Below are positions 45,910 to 57,817 of a stretch of 64,000 bases of DNA, piece after piece (the first letter of the stretch is position 1; each line of letters starts with the position of its first letter). The notes beneath the pieces are model-generated. The model saw only the letters and a program-made list of their open reading frames with translations. It was not told where the DNA came from and searched no databases. Source of the stretch: Lampris incognitus. Its lineage: Eukaryota > Chordata > Actinopteri > Lampriformes > Lampridae. The translations under genes and the position numbers were made by a program. The stretch is from assembly GCF_029633865.1 (NCBI RefSeq), contig NC_079219.1, positions 17,943,963-18,007,962 of the forward strand, written 5' to 3'.

Positions 45910-47902
45910 AAGAGCAGGTTCTTGCATGTCTATTCAGTGTCGTATTTGCTAAAGACTCCAAATAATGTTGCTATTGCTTGAGTTTTGAATATGACGACAG
46001 TTGCTTTGCCCTTTCTTATTCTATTTAATTTTTTTAACTCTTAATTTATGTTTAACATGTCCTTATGTCATTAAATTATTCTTTTTAAAAATGCATTTTT
46101 AATGTATTCTATAGCTCTTTATGATGCCTTTATTTAAAGCCTTATACATGAAGACTTGCAATGTCAAGATCAATATAGCTAAAGTGTGGGACTTTTACAT
46201 ACAAATGAATCTCCATTACATTACAGCCCTTGCTGAACAAGTTCACACAATGATGATTAAGCCTGTCCCCGCCAGGTAAATCGCTCTGTATTTCGCATCA
46301 TACCGGAGTTTTAAATGTGGTGTCTGGGTGACATTCCCGTAATGGCGAGCCGGACATTATACATTGTATAGCAACCAGCAACGATTGATTTGCTCGAGCT
46401 AAACTTCCATGTAATGAAAGCGTTCGAACGCTTGTAATTGGCCAACCATCAGGGCTTTCTACCAGACAGCTTCTGGGCTTGGAAGGTATGGTAGAAAAAT
46501 CTAAGAAGCGTCCAAGAACAGCTTCTGATGCTACAGAGAAAAAAAGAATTTCAGCATTCAGAGGAAGGATTAAAGTTAAAAAAATAAATATAAATAAAAG
46601 AAAGCGATCAATGGTGAGGACAAATACGGAAAACCAATGGTGAAGCTTTGCATCATTTGAGAGTGCTGAAAGAAGAGCATTAATAACTCTTGCTGCCAGA
46701 AGGAGGAGAAAAACATCTCTGCTTCAAGTTTAACATTTGATGATCACATTACATTAGCTTTAGGGCATGCTACTTTTTATTTTGAAAGCATGATTTTTGA
46801 AATTCCTTTCACTTAACCAGGAGGTAATATGATATCTTAAAAAATAAATAAATACATTTAAATATAGCTTTGGACTGTTTTTTGTCTGAAGAAAGAATGG
46901 TCTCTGGTGTGATATAAGCTATTCATAGATGTGTTTTTTGGTTGTATGTGTCACTGGAACAAAATCTGAATTTGTGTGCAATTTGAGTGAAACATTTATG
47001 TAAACATTTTGATATGAGTATTAATATTATCCCAACTTGAACACATATGTGATCATCCATTCTCCAGTTCTGCTGTCCTTTCAGTAAAGGCAGCAGTCAT
47101 GTGTCTTTCACTGAGGGGCTTTACCAAGGCATCAACTTCATTCACTCCAGTAACAATATCACTTCCCTGAACCAAGGATAGCAAAGGAGTATGGCTTGAA
47201 TGATCGAGCAAGGTGTCCTAGAATATTTTTCTGACAGCCGCCTCATTATTGGAGCTAAGAAAACAAATGCATACACAAACACAATCCTGCTGCAAAGCCA
47301 GATTTTGCCTTTGGGAATGATTTTTTTGGAATCTTCTTTGTTCAAGTTTTCCCTGCCTATGATATTAGCTGATATGATTGAAAGCCCACTTAGCATGGGA
47401 AGGACAGTGAGATTGACTCCCACATTCTCCTTAATGAACCCTTTTTGATATGTGGTGCAATAGCTTAAGAAGGCATTTCCAAAAGGCCTTTCCATACCGG
47501 ATATATAGCTTTAATTGAGAAGTGCGTTTTTTGGCTTTATGATCAGTCGGGCTTAGAACGTACAGTGTTTTACTGCAGTCTGTACTTTTCTTGTTTGTGA
47601 AAGGCTCAAGGCTTAAAGAAGCATTTCTTGAAGGCTTTTCCATACTGATAATTCACCTTTATGTGAGAGTGCTTTTTCCATGCTTTTGGAGCGGCTGGGC
47701 TTTGCGTGTACAATGGTCTACTGCAGTAAGTACTTTTCTTGTTTGTGGATGTTGGCCTACGAAAACTGTGCAGACAGCAGCATTTACAAGCTTCAGTTCG
47801 AAAGGTTAACAAGTTGGAATGCAAGCAATGAACTAGAAACACACTCTGATCAATGTGAACTGACTGTCTACAAATAAGAGAGCGCGCATGTACCAGCTTG
47901 GT

Positions 47903-47975
47903 TGCCGAAACCCGGAATTGAACCAGGGACCTTTAGATCTTCAGTCTAACGCTCTCCCAACTGAGCTATTTCGGC
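47903..47975 (-). tRNA. tRNA-Phe-GAA: tRNA-Phe (GAA), T-loop variant
   Basis: G57A and C60T in the T loop; stems untouched. Likely functional. Confidence 0.94.
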
Positions 47976-48218
47976 ACAGAACGCAGGGGTCAAGTTTTGT
48001 AATCTTGATCTCTCCCTGCCCATGTACTATAATCTATTACTCACGGAATGGGAGAGCATTTCTTTTAAATGGAAAGAAGTGTATTTTCAAATCAACTTTG
48101 TCTCATTGAAATACACTATTTTGACGAATACTTATAACCAAGGGCTATAACTAAGTAACTACACAATTAGGTCTGGCTTGAGGCTTCAGCCTCCTTTGGG
48201 GTTCACTTAAGGTGCATA

Positions 48219-48291
48219 GGGGAATTAGCTCAAATGGTAGAGCGCTCACTTAGCATGCCAGATTCAGCGGGATCAATGCCCGCATTCTCCA
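48219..48291 (+). tRNA. tRNA-Ala-AGC: tRNA-Ala (AGC) variant with broken anticodon stem
   Basis: Five-substitution class; 3' flank GTGTTACCTTTGC as in F3, F4 and F20-F22. Confidence 0.8.
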
Positions 48292-50281
48292 AAGAGCAGG
48301 TTCTTGCATGTCTATTCAGTGTTACCTTTGCTATAGACTCCAAATAATGTTGCTATTGCCTGAGTTTTGAGCATGATGACAGTTGCTTTGCCCTTTCTTA
48401 TTCTATTTAATTTTTTTAGCTCTTAATTTATGTTTAACATGTCCTTATGTCATTAAATTATTCTTTTTAAAAATGCATTTTTAATGTATTCTATAGCTCT
48501 TTATGATGCCTTTATTTAAAGCCTTATACATGAAGACTTGCAATGTCAAAATAAATATAGCTAAAGTGTGGGACTTTTACATACAAATGAATCTCCATTA
48601 CATTACAGCCCTTGCTGAACAAGTTCACACAATGATGATTAAGCCTGTCCCCGCCAGGTAAATCGCTCTGTATTTCGCATCATACCGGAGTTTTAAATGT
48701 GGTGTCTGGGTGACATTCCCGCAATGGCGAGCCGGACATTATACATTGTATAGCAACCACCAACGATTGATTTGCCCGAGCTAAACTTCCATGTAATGAA
48801 AGCGTTCGAACGCTTGTAATTGGCCAACCATCAGGGCTTTCTACCAGACAGCTTCTGGGCTTGGAAGGTATGGTAGAAAAACCTAAGAAGCGTCCAAGAA
48901 CAGCTTCTGATGCTACAGAGAAAAAAAGAATTTCAGCATTCACAGGAAGGATTAAAGTTAAAAAAATAAATATAAATAAAAGAAAGCGATCGATGGTGAG
49001 GACAAATACGGAAAACCAATGGTGAAGCTTTGCATCATTTGAGAGTGCTGAAAGAAGAGCATTAATAACTCTTGCTGCCAGAAGGAGGAGAAAAACATCT
49101 CTGCTTCAAGTTTAACATTTGATGATCCCATTACATTAGCTTTAGGCCATGCTACTTTTTCTTTTGAAAGCATGATTTTTGAAATTCATTACACTTAACC
49201 AGGAAGTAATATGATATCTTAAAAAATAAATAAATACATTTAAATATAGCTTTGGACTGTTTTTTGTCTGAAGAAAGAATGGTCTCTGGTGTGATATAAG
49301 CTATTCATAGATGTGTTTTTTGGTTGTATGTGTTACTGGAACAAAATCTGAATTTGTGTGCAATTTGAGTGAAACATTTATGTAAACATTTTGATATGAG
49401 TATTAATATTATCCCAACTTGAACACATACTATGTGATCATCCATTCTCCAGTTCTGCTGTCCTTACAATAAAGGCAGCAGTCATGTGTCTTTCACTGAG
49501 GGGCTTTACCAAGGCATCAACTTCATTCACTCCAGTAACAATATCACTTGCATGAACCAAGGATAGCAAAGGTGTATGGCTTGAATGATCGAGCAAGGTG
49601 TCCTAGAATATTTTTCTGACAGCCACCTCATTATTGGAGCTAAGAAAACAAATGCATACACACACACAATCCTGCTGCAAGGCCAGATTTTGCCTTTGGG
49701 AATGATTTTTTTGGAATCTTCTTTATTCAAGTTTTCCCTGCCTATGATATTAGCTGATATGATTGAAAGCCCACTTAGCATGGGAAGGACAGTGAGATTG
49801 ACTCCCACATTCTCCTTAATGAACCCTTTTTGATATGTGGTGCAATAGCTTAAGAAGGCATTTCCAAAAGGCCTTTCCATACCGGATATATACCTTTGAT
49901 TGAGAAGTGCGTTTTTTTGGCTTTATGATCAGTCGAGCTTAGAACGTACAGTGTTTTACTGCAGTCTGTACTTTTCTTGTTTGTGAAAGGCTCAAGGCTT
50001 AAAGAAGCATTTCTTGAAGGCTTTTCCATACTGATAATTCACCTTTATGTGAGAGTGCTTTTTCCATGCTTTTGGAGCGGCTGGGCTTTGCGTGTACAAT
50101 GGTCTACTGCAGTAAGTACTTTTCTTGTTTGTGGATGTTGGCCTACGAAAACTGTGCAGACAGCAGCATTTACAAGCTTCAGTTCGAAAGGTTAACAAGT
50201 TGGGATGCAAGCAATGAACTAGAAACACACTCTGATCAATGTGAACTGACTGTCTACAAATAAGAGAGCGTACAGCTTGGT

Positions 50282-50354
50282 TGCCGAAACCTGGGATCGA
50301 ACCAGGGACCTTTAGATCTTCAGTCTAACGCTCTCCCAGCTGAGCTATTTCGGC
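50282..50354 (-). tRNA. tRNA-Phe-GAA: tRNA-Phe (GAA), T16C/G63A variant
   Basis: G63A turns the T51-G63 wobble into a Watson-Crick pair, and T16C lies in the D loop. Both are mild, so the gene should be functional. The sequence just 3' of it has lost 7 nt relative to other units. Confidence 0.95.
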
Positions 50355-50597
50355 ACAGATCGCAAAGGTCAAGCTTTGTAATCTTGATCTCTCCCTGCCC
50401 ATGTACTATGATCTATTTCTCACGGAATGGGAGAGCATTTCTTTTAAATGGAAAGAAGTGTATTTTCAAATCAACTTTGTCTCATTGAAATACACTATTT
50501 TGACGAATACTTATAACCAAGGGCTATAACTAAGTAACTACACAATTAGGTCTGGCTTGAGGCTTCAGCCTCCTTTGGGGTTCACTTAAGGTGCATA

Positions 50598-50670
50598 GGG
50601 GAATTAGCTCAAATGGTAGAGCGCTCACTTAGCATGCCAGATTCAGCGGGATCAATGCCCGCATTCTCCA
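50598..50670 (+). tRNA. tRNA-Ala-AGC: tRNA-Ala (AGC) variant with broken anticodon stem
   Basis: Five-substitution class with no additional change. Confidence 0.8.
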
Positions 50671-52666
50671 AAGAGCAGGTTCTTGCATGTCTATTCAGTG
50701 TTACCTTTGCTAAAGACTCCAAATAATGTTGCTATTGCCTGAGTTTTGAATATGACGACAGTTGCTTTGCCCTTTCTTATTCTATTTAATTTTTTAGCTC
50801 TTAATTTATGTTTAACATGTCCTGATGTCATTAAATTATTCTTTTTAAAAATGCATTTTTAATGTATTCTATAGCTCTTTATGATGCCTTTATTTAAAGC
50901 CTTATACATGAAGACTTGCAATGTCAAAATAAATATAGCTAAAGTGTGGGACTTTTACATACAAATGAATCTCCATTACATTACAGCCCTTGCTGAACAA
51001 GTTCACACTATGGTGATTAAGCCTGTCCCCTCCAGGTAAATCGATCTGTATTTCGCATCATACCGGAGTTTTAAATGTGGTGTCTGGGTGACATTCCCGC
51101 AATGGCGAGCCGGACATTATACATTGTATAGCAACCACCAACGATTGATTTGCCCGAGCTAAACTTCCATGTAATGAAAGCGTTCGAATGCTTGTAATTG
51201 GCCAACCATCAGGGCTTTCTACCAGACAGCTTCTGGGCTTGGAAGGTATGGTAGAAAAACCTAAGAAGCGTCCAAGAACAGCTTCTGATGCTACAGAGAA
51301 AAAAAGAATTTCAGCATTCACAGGAAGGATTAAAGTTAAAAAAATAAATATAAATAAAAGAAAGCGATCGATGGTGAGGACAAATACGGAAAACCAATGG
51401 TGAAGCTTTGCATCATTTGAGAGTGCTGAAAGAAGAGCATTAATAACTCTTGCTGCCAGAAGGAGGAGAAAAACATCTCTGCTTCAAGTTTAACATTTGA
51501 TGATCCCATTACATTAGCTTTAGGCCATGCTACTTTTTCTTTTGAAAGCATGATTTTTGAAATTCATTACACTTAACCAGGTAGTAATATGATATCTTAA
51601 AAAATAAATAAATACATTTAAATATAGCTTTGGACTGTTTTTTGTCTGAAGAAAGAATGGTCTCTGGTGTGATATAAGCTATTCATAGATGTGTTTTTTG
51701 GTTGTATGTGTTACTGGAACAAAATCTGAATTTGTGTGCAATTTGAGTGAAACATTTATGTAAACATTTTGATATGAGTATTAATATTATCCCAACTTGA
51801 ACACATACTATGTGATCATCCATTCTCCAGTTCTGCTGTCCTTACAGTAAAGGCAGCAGTCATGTGTCTTTCACTGAGGGGCTTTACCAAGGCATCAACT
51901 TCATTCACTCCAGTAACAATATCACTTGCCTGAACCAAGGATAGCAAAGGTGTATGGCTTGAATGATCGAGCAAGGTGTCCTAGAATATTTTTCTGACAG
52001 CCACCTCATTATTGGAGCTAAGAAAACAAATGCATACACACACACAATCCTGCTGCAAAGCCAGATTTTGCCTTTGGGAATTATTTTTTTGGAATCTTCT
52101 TTATTCAAGTTTTCCCTGCCTATGATATTAGCTGATATGATTGAAAGCCCACTTAGCATGGGAAGGACAGTGAGATTGACTCCCACATTCTCCTTAATGA
52201 ACCCTTTTTGATATGTGGTGCAATAGCCTTAGAAGGCATTTCCAAAAGGCCTTTCCATACCGGATATATACCTTTGATTGAGAAGTGCGTTTTTTTGGCT
52301 TTATGATCAGTCGAGCTTAGAACGTACAGTGTTTTACTGCAGTCTGTACTTTTCTTGTTTGTGAAAGGCTCAAGGCTTAAAGAAGCATTTCTTGAAGGCT
52401 TTTCCATACTGATAATTCACCTTTATGTGAGAGTGCTTTTTCCATGCTTTTGGAGCGGCTGGGCTTTGCGTGTACAATGGTCTACTGCAGTAAGTACTTT
52501 TCTTGTTTGTGGATGTTGGCCTACGAAAACTGTGCAGACAGCAGCATTTACAAGCTTCAGTTCGAAAGGTTAACAAGTTGGAATGCAAGCAATGAACTAG
52601 AAACACACTCTGATCAATGTGAACTGACTGTTTACAAATAAGAGAGCGCACATGTACCAGCTTGGT

Positions 52667-52739
52667 TGCCGAAACCCGGGATCGAACCAGGGACCTTTAG
52701 ATCTTCAGTCTAACGCTCTCCCAACTGAGCTATTTCGGC
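52667..52739 (-). tRNA. tRNA-Phe-GAA: tRNA-Phe (GAA), canonical
   Basis: Identical to the reference Phe, lying between two units (F20, F22) with the T16C/G63A form. Confidence 0.97.
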
Positions 52740-52980
52740 ACAGAACGCAAGGGTCAAGCTTTGTAATCTTGATCTCTCCCTGCCCATGTACTATGATCTA
52801 TTTCTCACGGAATGGGAGATCATTTCTTTTAAATGGAAAGAAGTGTATTTTCAAATCAACTTTGTCTCATTGAAATACACTATTTTGACGAATACTTATA
52901 ACCAAGGGCTATAACTAAGTAACTACACAATTAGGTCTGGCTTGAGGCTTCAGCCTCCTTTGGGGTTCACTTAAGGTGTA

Positions 52981-53053
52981 GGGGAATTAGCTCAAATGGT
53001 AGAGCGCTCACTTAGCATGCCAGATTCAGCGGGATCAATGCCCGCATTCTCCA
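52981..53053 (+). tRNA. tRNA-Ala-AGC: tRNA-Ala (AGC) variant with broken anticodon stem
   Basis: Five-substitution class. The immediate 5' flank reads AAGGTGTAGGGG, lacking three bases found elsewhere (AAGGTGCATAGGGG, with one change), which would shift any start-site signal. Confidence 0.8.
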
Positions 53054-55043
53054 AAGAGCAGGTTCTTGCATGTCTATTCAGTGTTACCTTTGCTAAAGAC
53101 TCCAAATAATGTTGCTATTGCTTGAGTTTTGAATATGACGACAGTTGCTTTGCCCTTTCTTATTCTATTTAATTTTTTTAGCTCTTAATTTATGTTTAAC
53201 ATGTCCTTATGTCATTAAATTATTCTTTTTAAAAATGCATTTTTAATGTATTCTATAGCTCTTTATGATGCCTTTATTTAAAGCCTTATACATGAAGACT
53301 TGCAATGTCAAGATCAATATAGCTAAAGTGTGGGACTTTTACATACAAATGAATCTCGATTACTTTACAGCCCTTGCTGAACAAGTTCACACAATGATGA
53401 TTAAGCCTGTCCCCTCCAGGTAAATCGATCTGTATTTCGCATCATACCGGAGTTTTAAATGTGGTGTTTGGGTGACATTCCCGCAATGGCGAGCCGGACA
53501 TTATACATTGTATAGCAACCAGCAACGATTGATTTACCCGAGCTAAACTTCCATGTAATGAAAGCGTTCGAACGCTTGTAATTGGCCAACCATCAGGGCT
53601 TTCTACCAGACAGCTTCTGGGCTTGGAAGGTATGGTAGAAAAACCTAAGAAGCGTCCAAGAACAGCTTCTGATGCTACAGAGAAAAAAAGAATTTCAGCA
53701 TTCACAGGAAGGATTAAAGTTAAAAAAATAAATATAAATAAAAGAAAGCGATCGATGGTGAGGACAAATACGGAAAACCAATGGTGAAGCTTTGCATCAT
53801 TTGAGAGTGCTGAAAGAAGAGCATTAATAACTCTTGCTGCCAGAAGGAGGAGAAAAACATCTCTGCTTCAAGTTTAACATTTGATGATCCCATTACATTA
53901 GCTTTAGGCCATGCTACTTTTTCTTTTGAAAGCATGATTTTTGAAATTCATTACACTTAACCAGGAAGTAATATGATATCTTAAAAAATAAATAAATACA
54001 TTTAAATATAGCTTTGGACTGTTTTTTGTCTGAAGAAAGAATGGTCTCTGGTGTGATATAAGCTATTCATAGATGTGTTTTTTGGTTGTATGTGTTACTG
54101 GAACAAAATCTGAATTTGTGTGCAATTTGAGTGAAACATTTATGTAAACATTTTGATATGAGTATTAATATTATCCCAACTTGAACACATACTATGTGAT
54201 CATCCATTCTCCAGTTCTGCTGTCCTTACAATAAAGGCAGCAGTCATGTGTCTTTCACTGAGGGGCTTTACCAAGGCATCAACTTAATTCACTCCAGTAA
54301 CAATATCACTTGCATGAACCAAGGATAGCAAAGGTGTATGGCTTGAATGATCGAGCAAGGTGTCCTAGAATATTTTTCTGACAGCCACCTCATTATTGGA
54401 GCTAAGAAAACAAATGCATACACACACACAATCCTGCTGCAAGGCCAGATTTTGCCTTTGGGAATGATTTTTTTGGAATCTTCTTTATTCAAGTTTTCCC
54501 TGCCTATGATATTAGCTGATATGATTGAAAGCCCACTTAGCATGGGAAGGACAGTGAGATTGACTCCCACATTCTCCTTAATGAACCCTTTTTGATATGT
54601 GGTGCAATAGCTTAAGAAGGCATTTCCAAAAGGCCTTTCCATACCGGATATATACCTTTGATTGAGAAGTGCGTTTTTTTGGCTTTATGATCAGTCGAGC
54701 TTAGAACGTACAGTGTTTTACTGCAGTCTGTACTTTTCTTGTTTGTGAAAGGCTCAAGGCTTAAAGAAGCATTTCTTGAAGGCTTTTCCATACTGATAAT
54801 TCACCTTTATGTGAGAGTGCTTTTTCCATGCTTTTGGAGCGGCTGGGCTTTGCGTGTACAATGGTCTACTGCAGTAAGTACTTTTCTTGTTTGTGGATGT
54901 TGGCCTACGAAAACTGTGCAGACAGCAGCATTTACAAGCTTCAGTTCGAAAGGTTAACAAGTTGGGATGCAAGCAATGAACTAGAAACACACTCTGATCA
55001 ATGTGAACTGACTGTCTACAAATAAGAGAGCGTACAGCTTGGT

Positions 55044-55116
55044 TGCCGAAACCTGGGATCGAACCAGGGACCTTTAGATCTTCAGTCTAACGCTCTCCCA
55101 GCTGAGCTATTTCGGC
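55044..55116 (-). tRNA. tRNA-Phe-GAA: tRNA-Phe (GAA), T16C/G63A variant
   Basis: Same allele as F20 (50282-50354), including the shortened 3' flank. The pair spans exactly two unit lengths. Confidence 0.95.
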
Positions 55117-55359
55117 ACAGATCGCAAAGGTCAAGCTTTGTAATCTTGATCTCTCCCTGCCCATGTACTATGATCTATTTCTCACGGAATGGGAGAGCAT
55201 TTCTTTTAAATGGAAAGAAGTGTATTTTCAAATCAACTTTGTCTCATTGAAATACACTATTTTGACGAATACTTATAACCAAGGGCTATAACTAAGTAAC
55301 TACACAATTAGGTCTGGCTTGAGGCTTCAGCCTCCTTTGGGGTTCACTTAAGGTGCATA

Positions 55360-55432
55360 GGGGAATTAGCTCAAATGGTAGAGCGCTCACTTAGCATGCC
55401 AGATTCAGCGGGATCAATGCCCGCATTCTCCA
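55360..55432 (+). tRNA. tRNA-Ala-AGC: tRNA-Ala (AGC) variant with broken anticodon stem
   Basis: Rightmost member of the five-substitution class. All Ala copies to its right have an intact or wobble anticodon stem. Confidence 0.8.
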
Positions 55433-57429
55433 AAGAGCAGGTTCTTGCATGTCTATTCAGTGTTACCTTTGCTAAAGACTCCAAATAATGTTGCTGTTGC
55501 TTGAGTTTTGAGCATGACGACAGTTGCTTTGCCCTTTCTTATTCTATTTAATTTTTTTAGCTCTTAATTTATGTTTAACATGTCCTTATCTCATTAAATT
55601 GTTCTTTTTAAAAATGCATTTTTAATGTATTCTATAGCTCTTTATGATGCCTTCATTTAAAGCCTTATACATGAAGACTTGCAATGTCAAGATCATTATA
55701 GCTAAAGTGTGGGACTTTTACATACAAATGAATCTCCATTACATTACAGCCCTTGCTGAACAAGTTCACACAATGATGATTAAGCCTGTCCCCGCCAGGT
55801 AAATCGCTCTGTATTTCGCATCATACCGGAGTTTTAAATGTGGTGTCTGGGTGACATTCCCGCAATGGCGAGCCGGACATTATACATTGTATAGCAACCA
55901 GCAACGATTGATTTACCCGAGCTAAACTTCCATGTAATGAAAGCGTTCGAACGCTTGTAATTGGCCAACCATCAGGGCTTTCTACCAGACAGCTTCTGGG
56001 CTTGAAAGGTATGGTAGAAAAACCTAAGACGCGTCCAAGAACAGCTTCTGATGCTACAGAGAAAAAAAGAATTTCAGCATTCAGAGGAAGGATTAAAGTT
56101 AAAAAAATAAATATAAATAAAAGAAAGCGATCGATGGTGAGGACAAATACGAAAAACCAATGGTGAAGCTTTGCATCATTTGAGAGTGCTGAAAGAAGAG
56201 CATTAATAACTCTTGCTGCCAGAAGGAGGAGAAAAACATCTCTGCTTCAAGGTTAACATTTGATGATCACAATACATTAGCTTTAGGCCATACTACTTTT
56301 TATTTTAAAAGCATGATTTTTGAAATTCCTTTCACTTAACCAGGAGGTAATATGATATCTTAAAAAATAAATAAATACATTTAAATATAGCTTTGGACTG
56401 TTTTTTGTCTGAAGAAAGAATGGTCTCTGGTGTGATATAAGCTATTCATAGATGTGTTTTTTGGTTGTATGTGTTACTGGAACAAAATCTGAATTTGTGT
56501 GCAATTTGAGTGAAACATTTATGTAAACATTTTGATATGAGTATTAATATTATCCCAACTTGAACACATACTATGTGATCATCCATTCTCCAGTTCTGCT
56601 GTCCTTTCAGTAAAGGCAGCAGTCATGTGTCTTTCACTGAGGGGCTTTACCAAGGCATCAACTTCATTCACTCCAGTAACAATATCACTTGCCTGAACCA
56701 AGGATAGCAAAGGTGTATGGCTTGAATGATCGAGCAAGGTGTCCTAGAATATTTTTCTGACAGCCACCTCATTATTGGAGCTAAGAAAACAAATGCATAC
56801 ACACACACAATCCTGCTGCAAAGCCAGATTTTGCCTTTGGGAATTATTTTTTTGGAATCTTCTTTATTCAAGTTTTCCCTGCCTATGATATTAGCTGATA
56901 TGATTGAAAGCCCACTTAGCATGGGAAGGACAGTGAGATTGACTCCCACATTCTCCTTAATGAACCCTTTTTGATATGTGGTGCAATAGCTTAAGAAGGC
57001 ATTTCCAAAAGGCCTTTCCATACCGGATATATACCTTTGATTGAGAAGTGCGTTTTTTTGGCTTTATGATCAGTCGAGCTTAGAACGTACAGTGTTTTAC
57101 TGCAGTCTGTACTTTTCTTGTTTGTGAAAGGCTCAAGGCTTAAAGAAGCATTTCTTGAAGGCTTTTCCATACTGATAATTCACCTTTATGTGAGAGTGCT
57201 TTTTCCATGCTTTTGGAGCGGCTGGGCTTTGCGTGTACAATGGTCTACTGCAGTAAGTACTTTTCTTGTTTGTGGATGTTGGCCTACGAAAACTGTGCAG
57301 ACAGCAGCATTTACAAGCTTCAGTTCGAAAGGTTAACAAGTTGGGATGCAAGCAATGAACTAGAAACACACTCTGATCAATGTGAACTGACTGTCTACAA
57401 ATAAGAGAGCGCACATGTACCAGCTTGGT

Positions 57430-57502
57430 TGCCGAAACCCGGGATCGAACCAGGGACCTTTAGATCTTCAGTCTAACGCTCTCCCAACTGAGCTATTTCG
57501 GC
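57430..57502 (-). tRNA. tRNA-Phe-GAA: tRNA-Phe (GAA), canonical
   Basis: Identical to the reference Phe. The 3' flank retains the full-length form with GCACATGTACC. Confidence 0.97.
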
Positions 57503-57744
57503 ACAGAACGCAGGGGTCAAGCTTTGTAATCTTGATCTCTCCCTGCCCATGTACTATGATCTATTTCTCACGGAATGGGAGAGCATTTCTTTTAAATGTA
57601 AGAAGTGTATTTTCAAATCAACTTTGTCTCATTGAAATACACTATTTTAACGAATACTTATAACCAAGGGCTATAACTAAGTAACTACACAATTAGGTCT
57701 GGCTTGAGGCTTCAGCCTCCTTTGGGGTTCACTTAAAGTGCATA

Positions 57745-57817
57745 GGGGAATTAGCTCAAATGGTAGAGCGCTCGTTTAGCATGCGAGAGGTAGCGGGATC
57801 AATGCCCGCATTCTCCA
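57745..57817 (+). tRNA. tRNA-Ala-AGC: tRNA-Ala (AGC), C31T variant
   Basis: Canonical except C31T, which gives a T31-G39 wobble at the end of the anticodon stem next to the loop. Probably functional. Confidence 0.92.

Larger units (their letters stand above)
44669..47050 (+). repeat. Unit F18 (2382 bp)
   Basis: The proximal half equals F15/F16, skipping F17. The distal half instead resembles F9 (GAAAAATCTAAGAAGCG near 46493). The unit looks like a recombinant. Confidence 0.97.
47051..49435 (+). repeat. Unit F19 (2385 bp)
   Basis: Last unit whose start reads CATATGTGATC; from its far end onward the longer CATACTATGTGATC form is used. The CA run is interrupted (ACACAAACACAATCC) near 47274. 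The distal spacer introduces CACAGGAAGG and GATGATCCC, shared with F20 and F21. Confidence 0.97.
49436..51813 (+). repeat. Unit F20 (2378 bp)
   Basis: Shares private variants with F22, one unit away: CTTACAATAAAGG, CTTGCATGAACC, GAGAGCGTACAGC (7 nt shorter) and ACAGATCGCAAAGG. Confidence 0.97.
51814..54197 (+). repeat. Unit F21 (2384 bp)
   Basis: Carries GGGAATTATTTTTTTGG, shared with F23-F26 but not with F20 or F22. AATAGCCTTAGAAGG replaces AATAGCTTAAGAAGG at the first subrepeat. Confidence 0.97.
54198..56576 (+). repeat. Unit F22 (2379 bp)
   Basis: The proximal half is almost a copy of F20. The distal half differs (GTTGCTGTTGC near 55490, GATCACAATAC near 56264) and matches F24/F25 instead. 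Confidence 0.97.
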
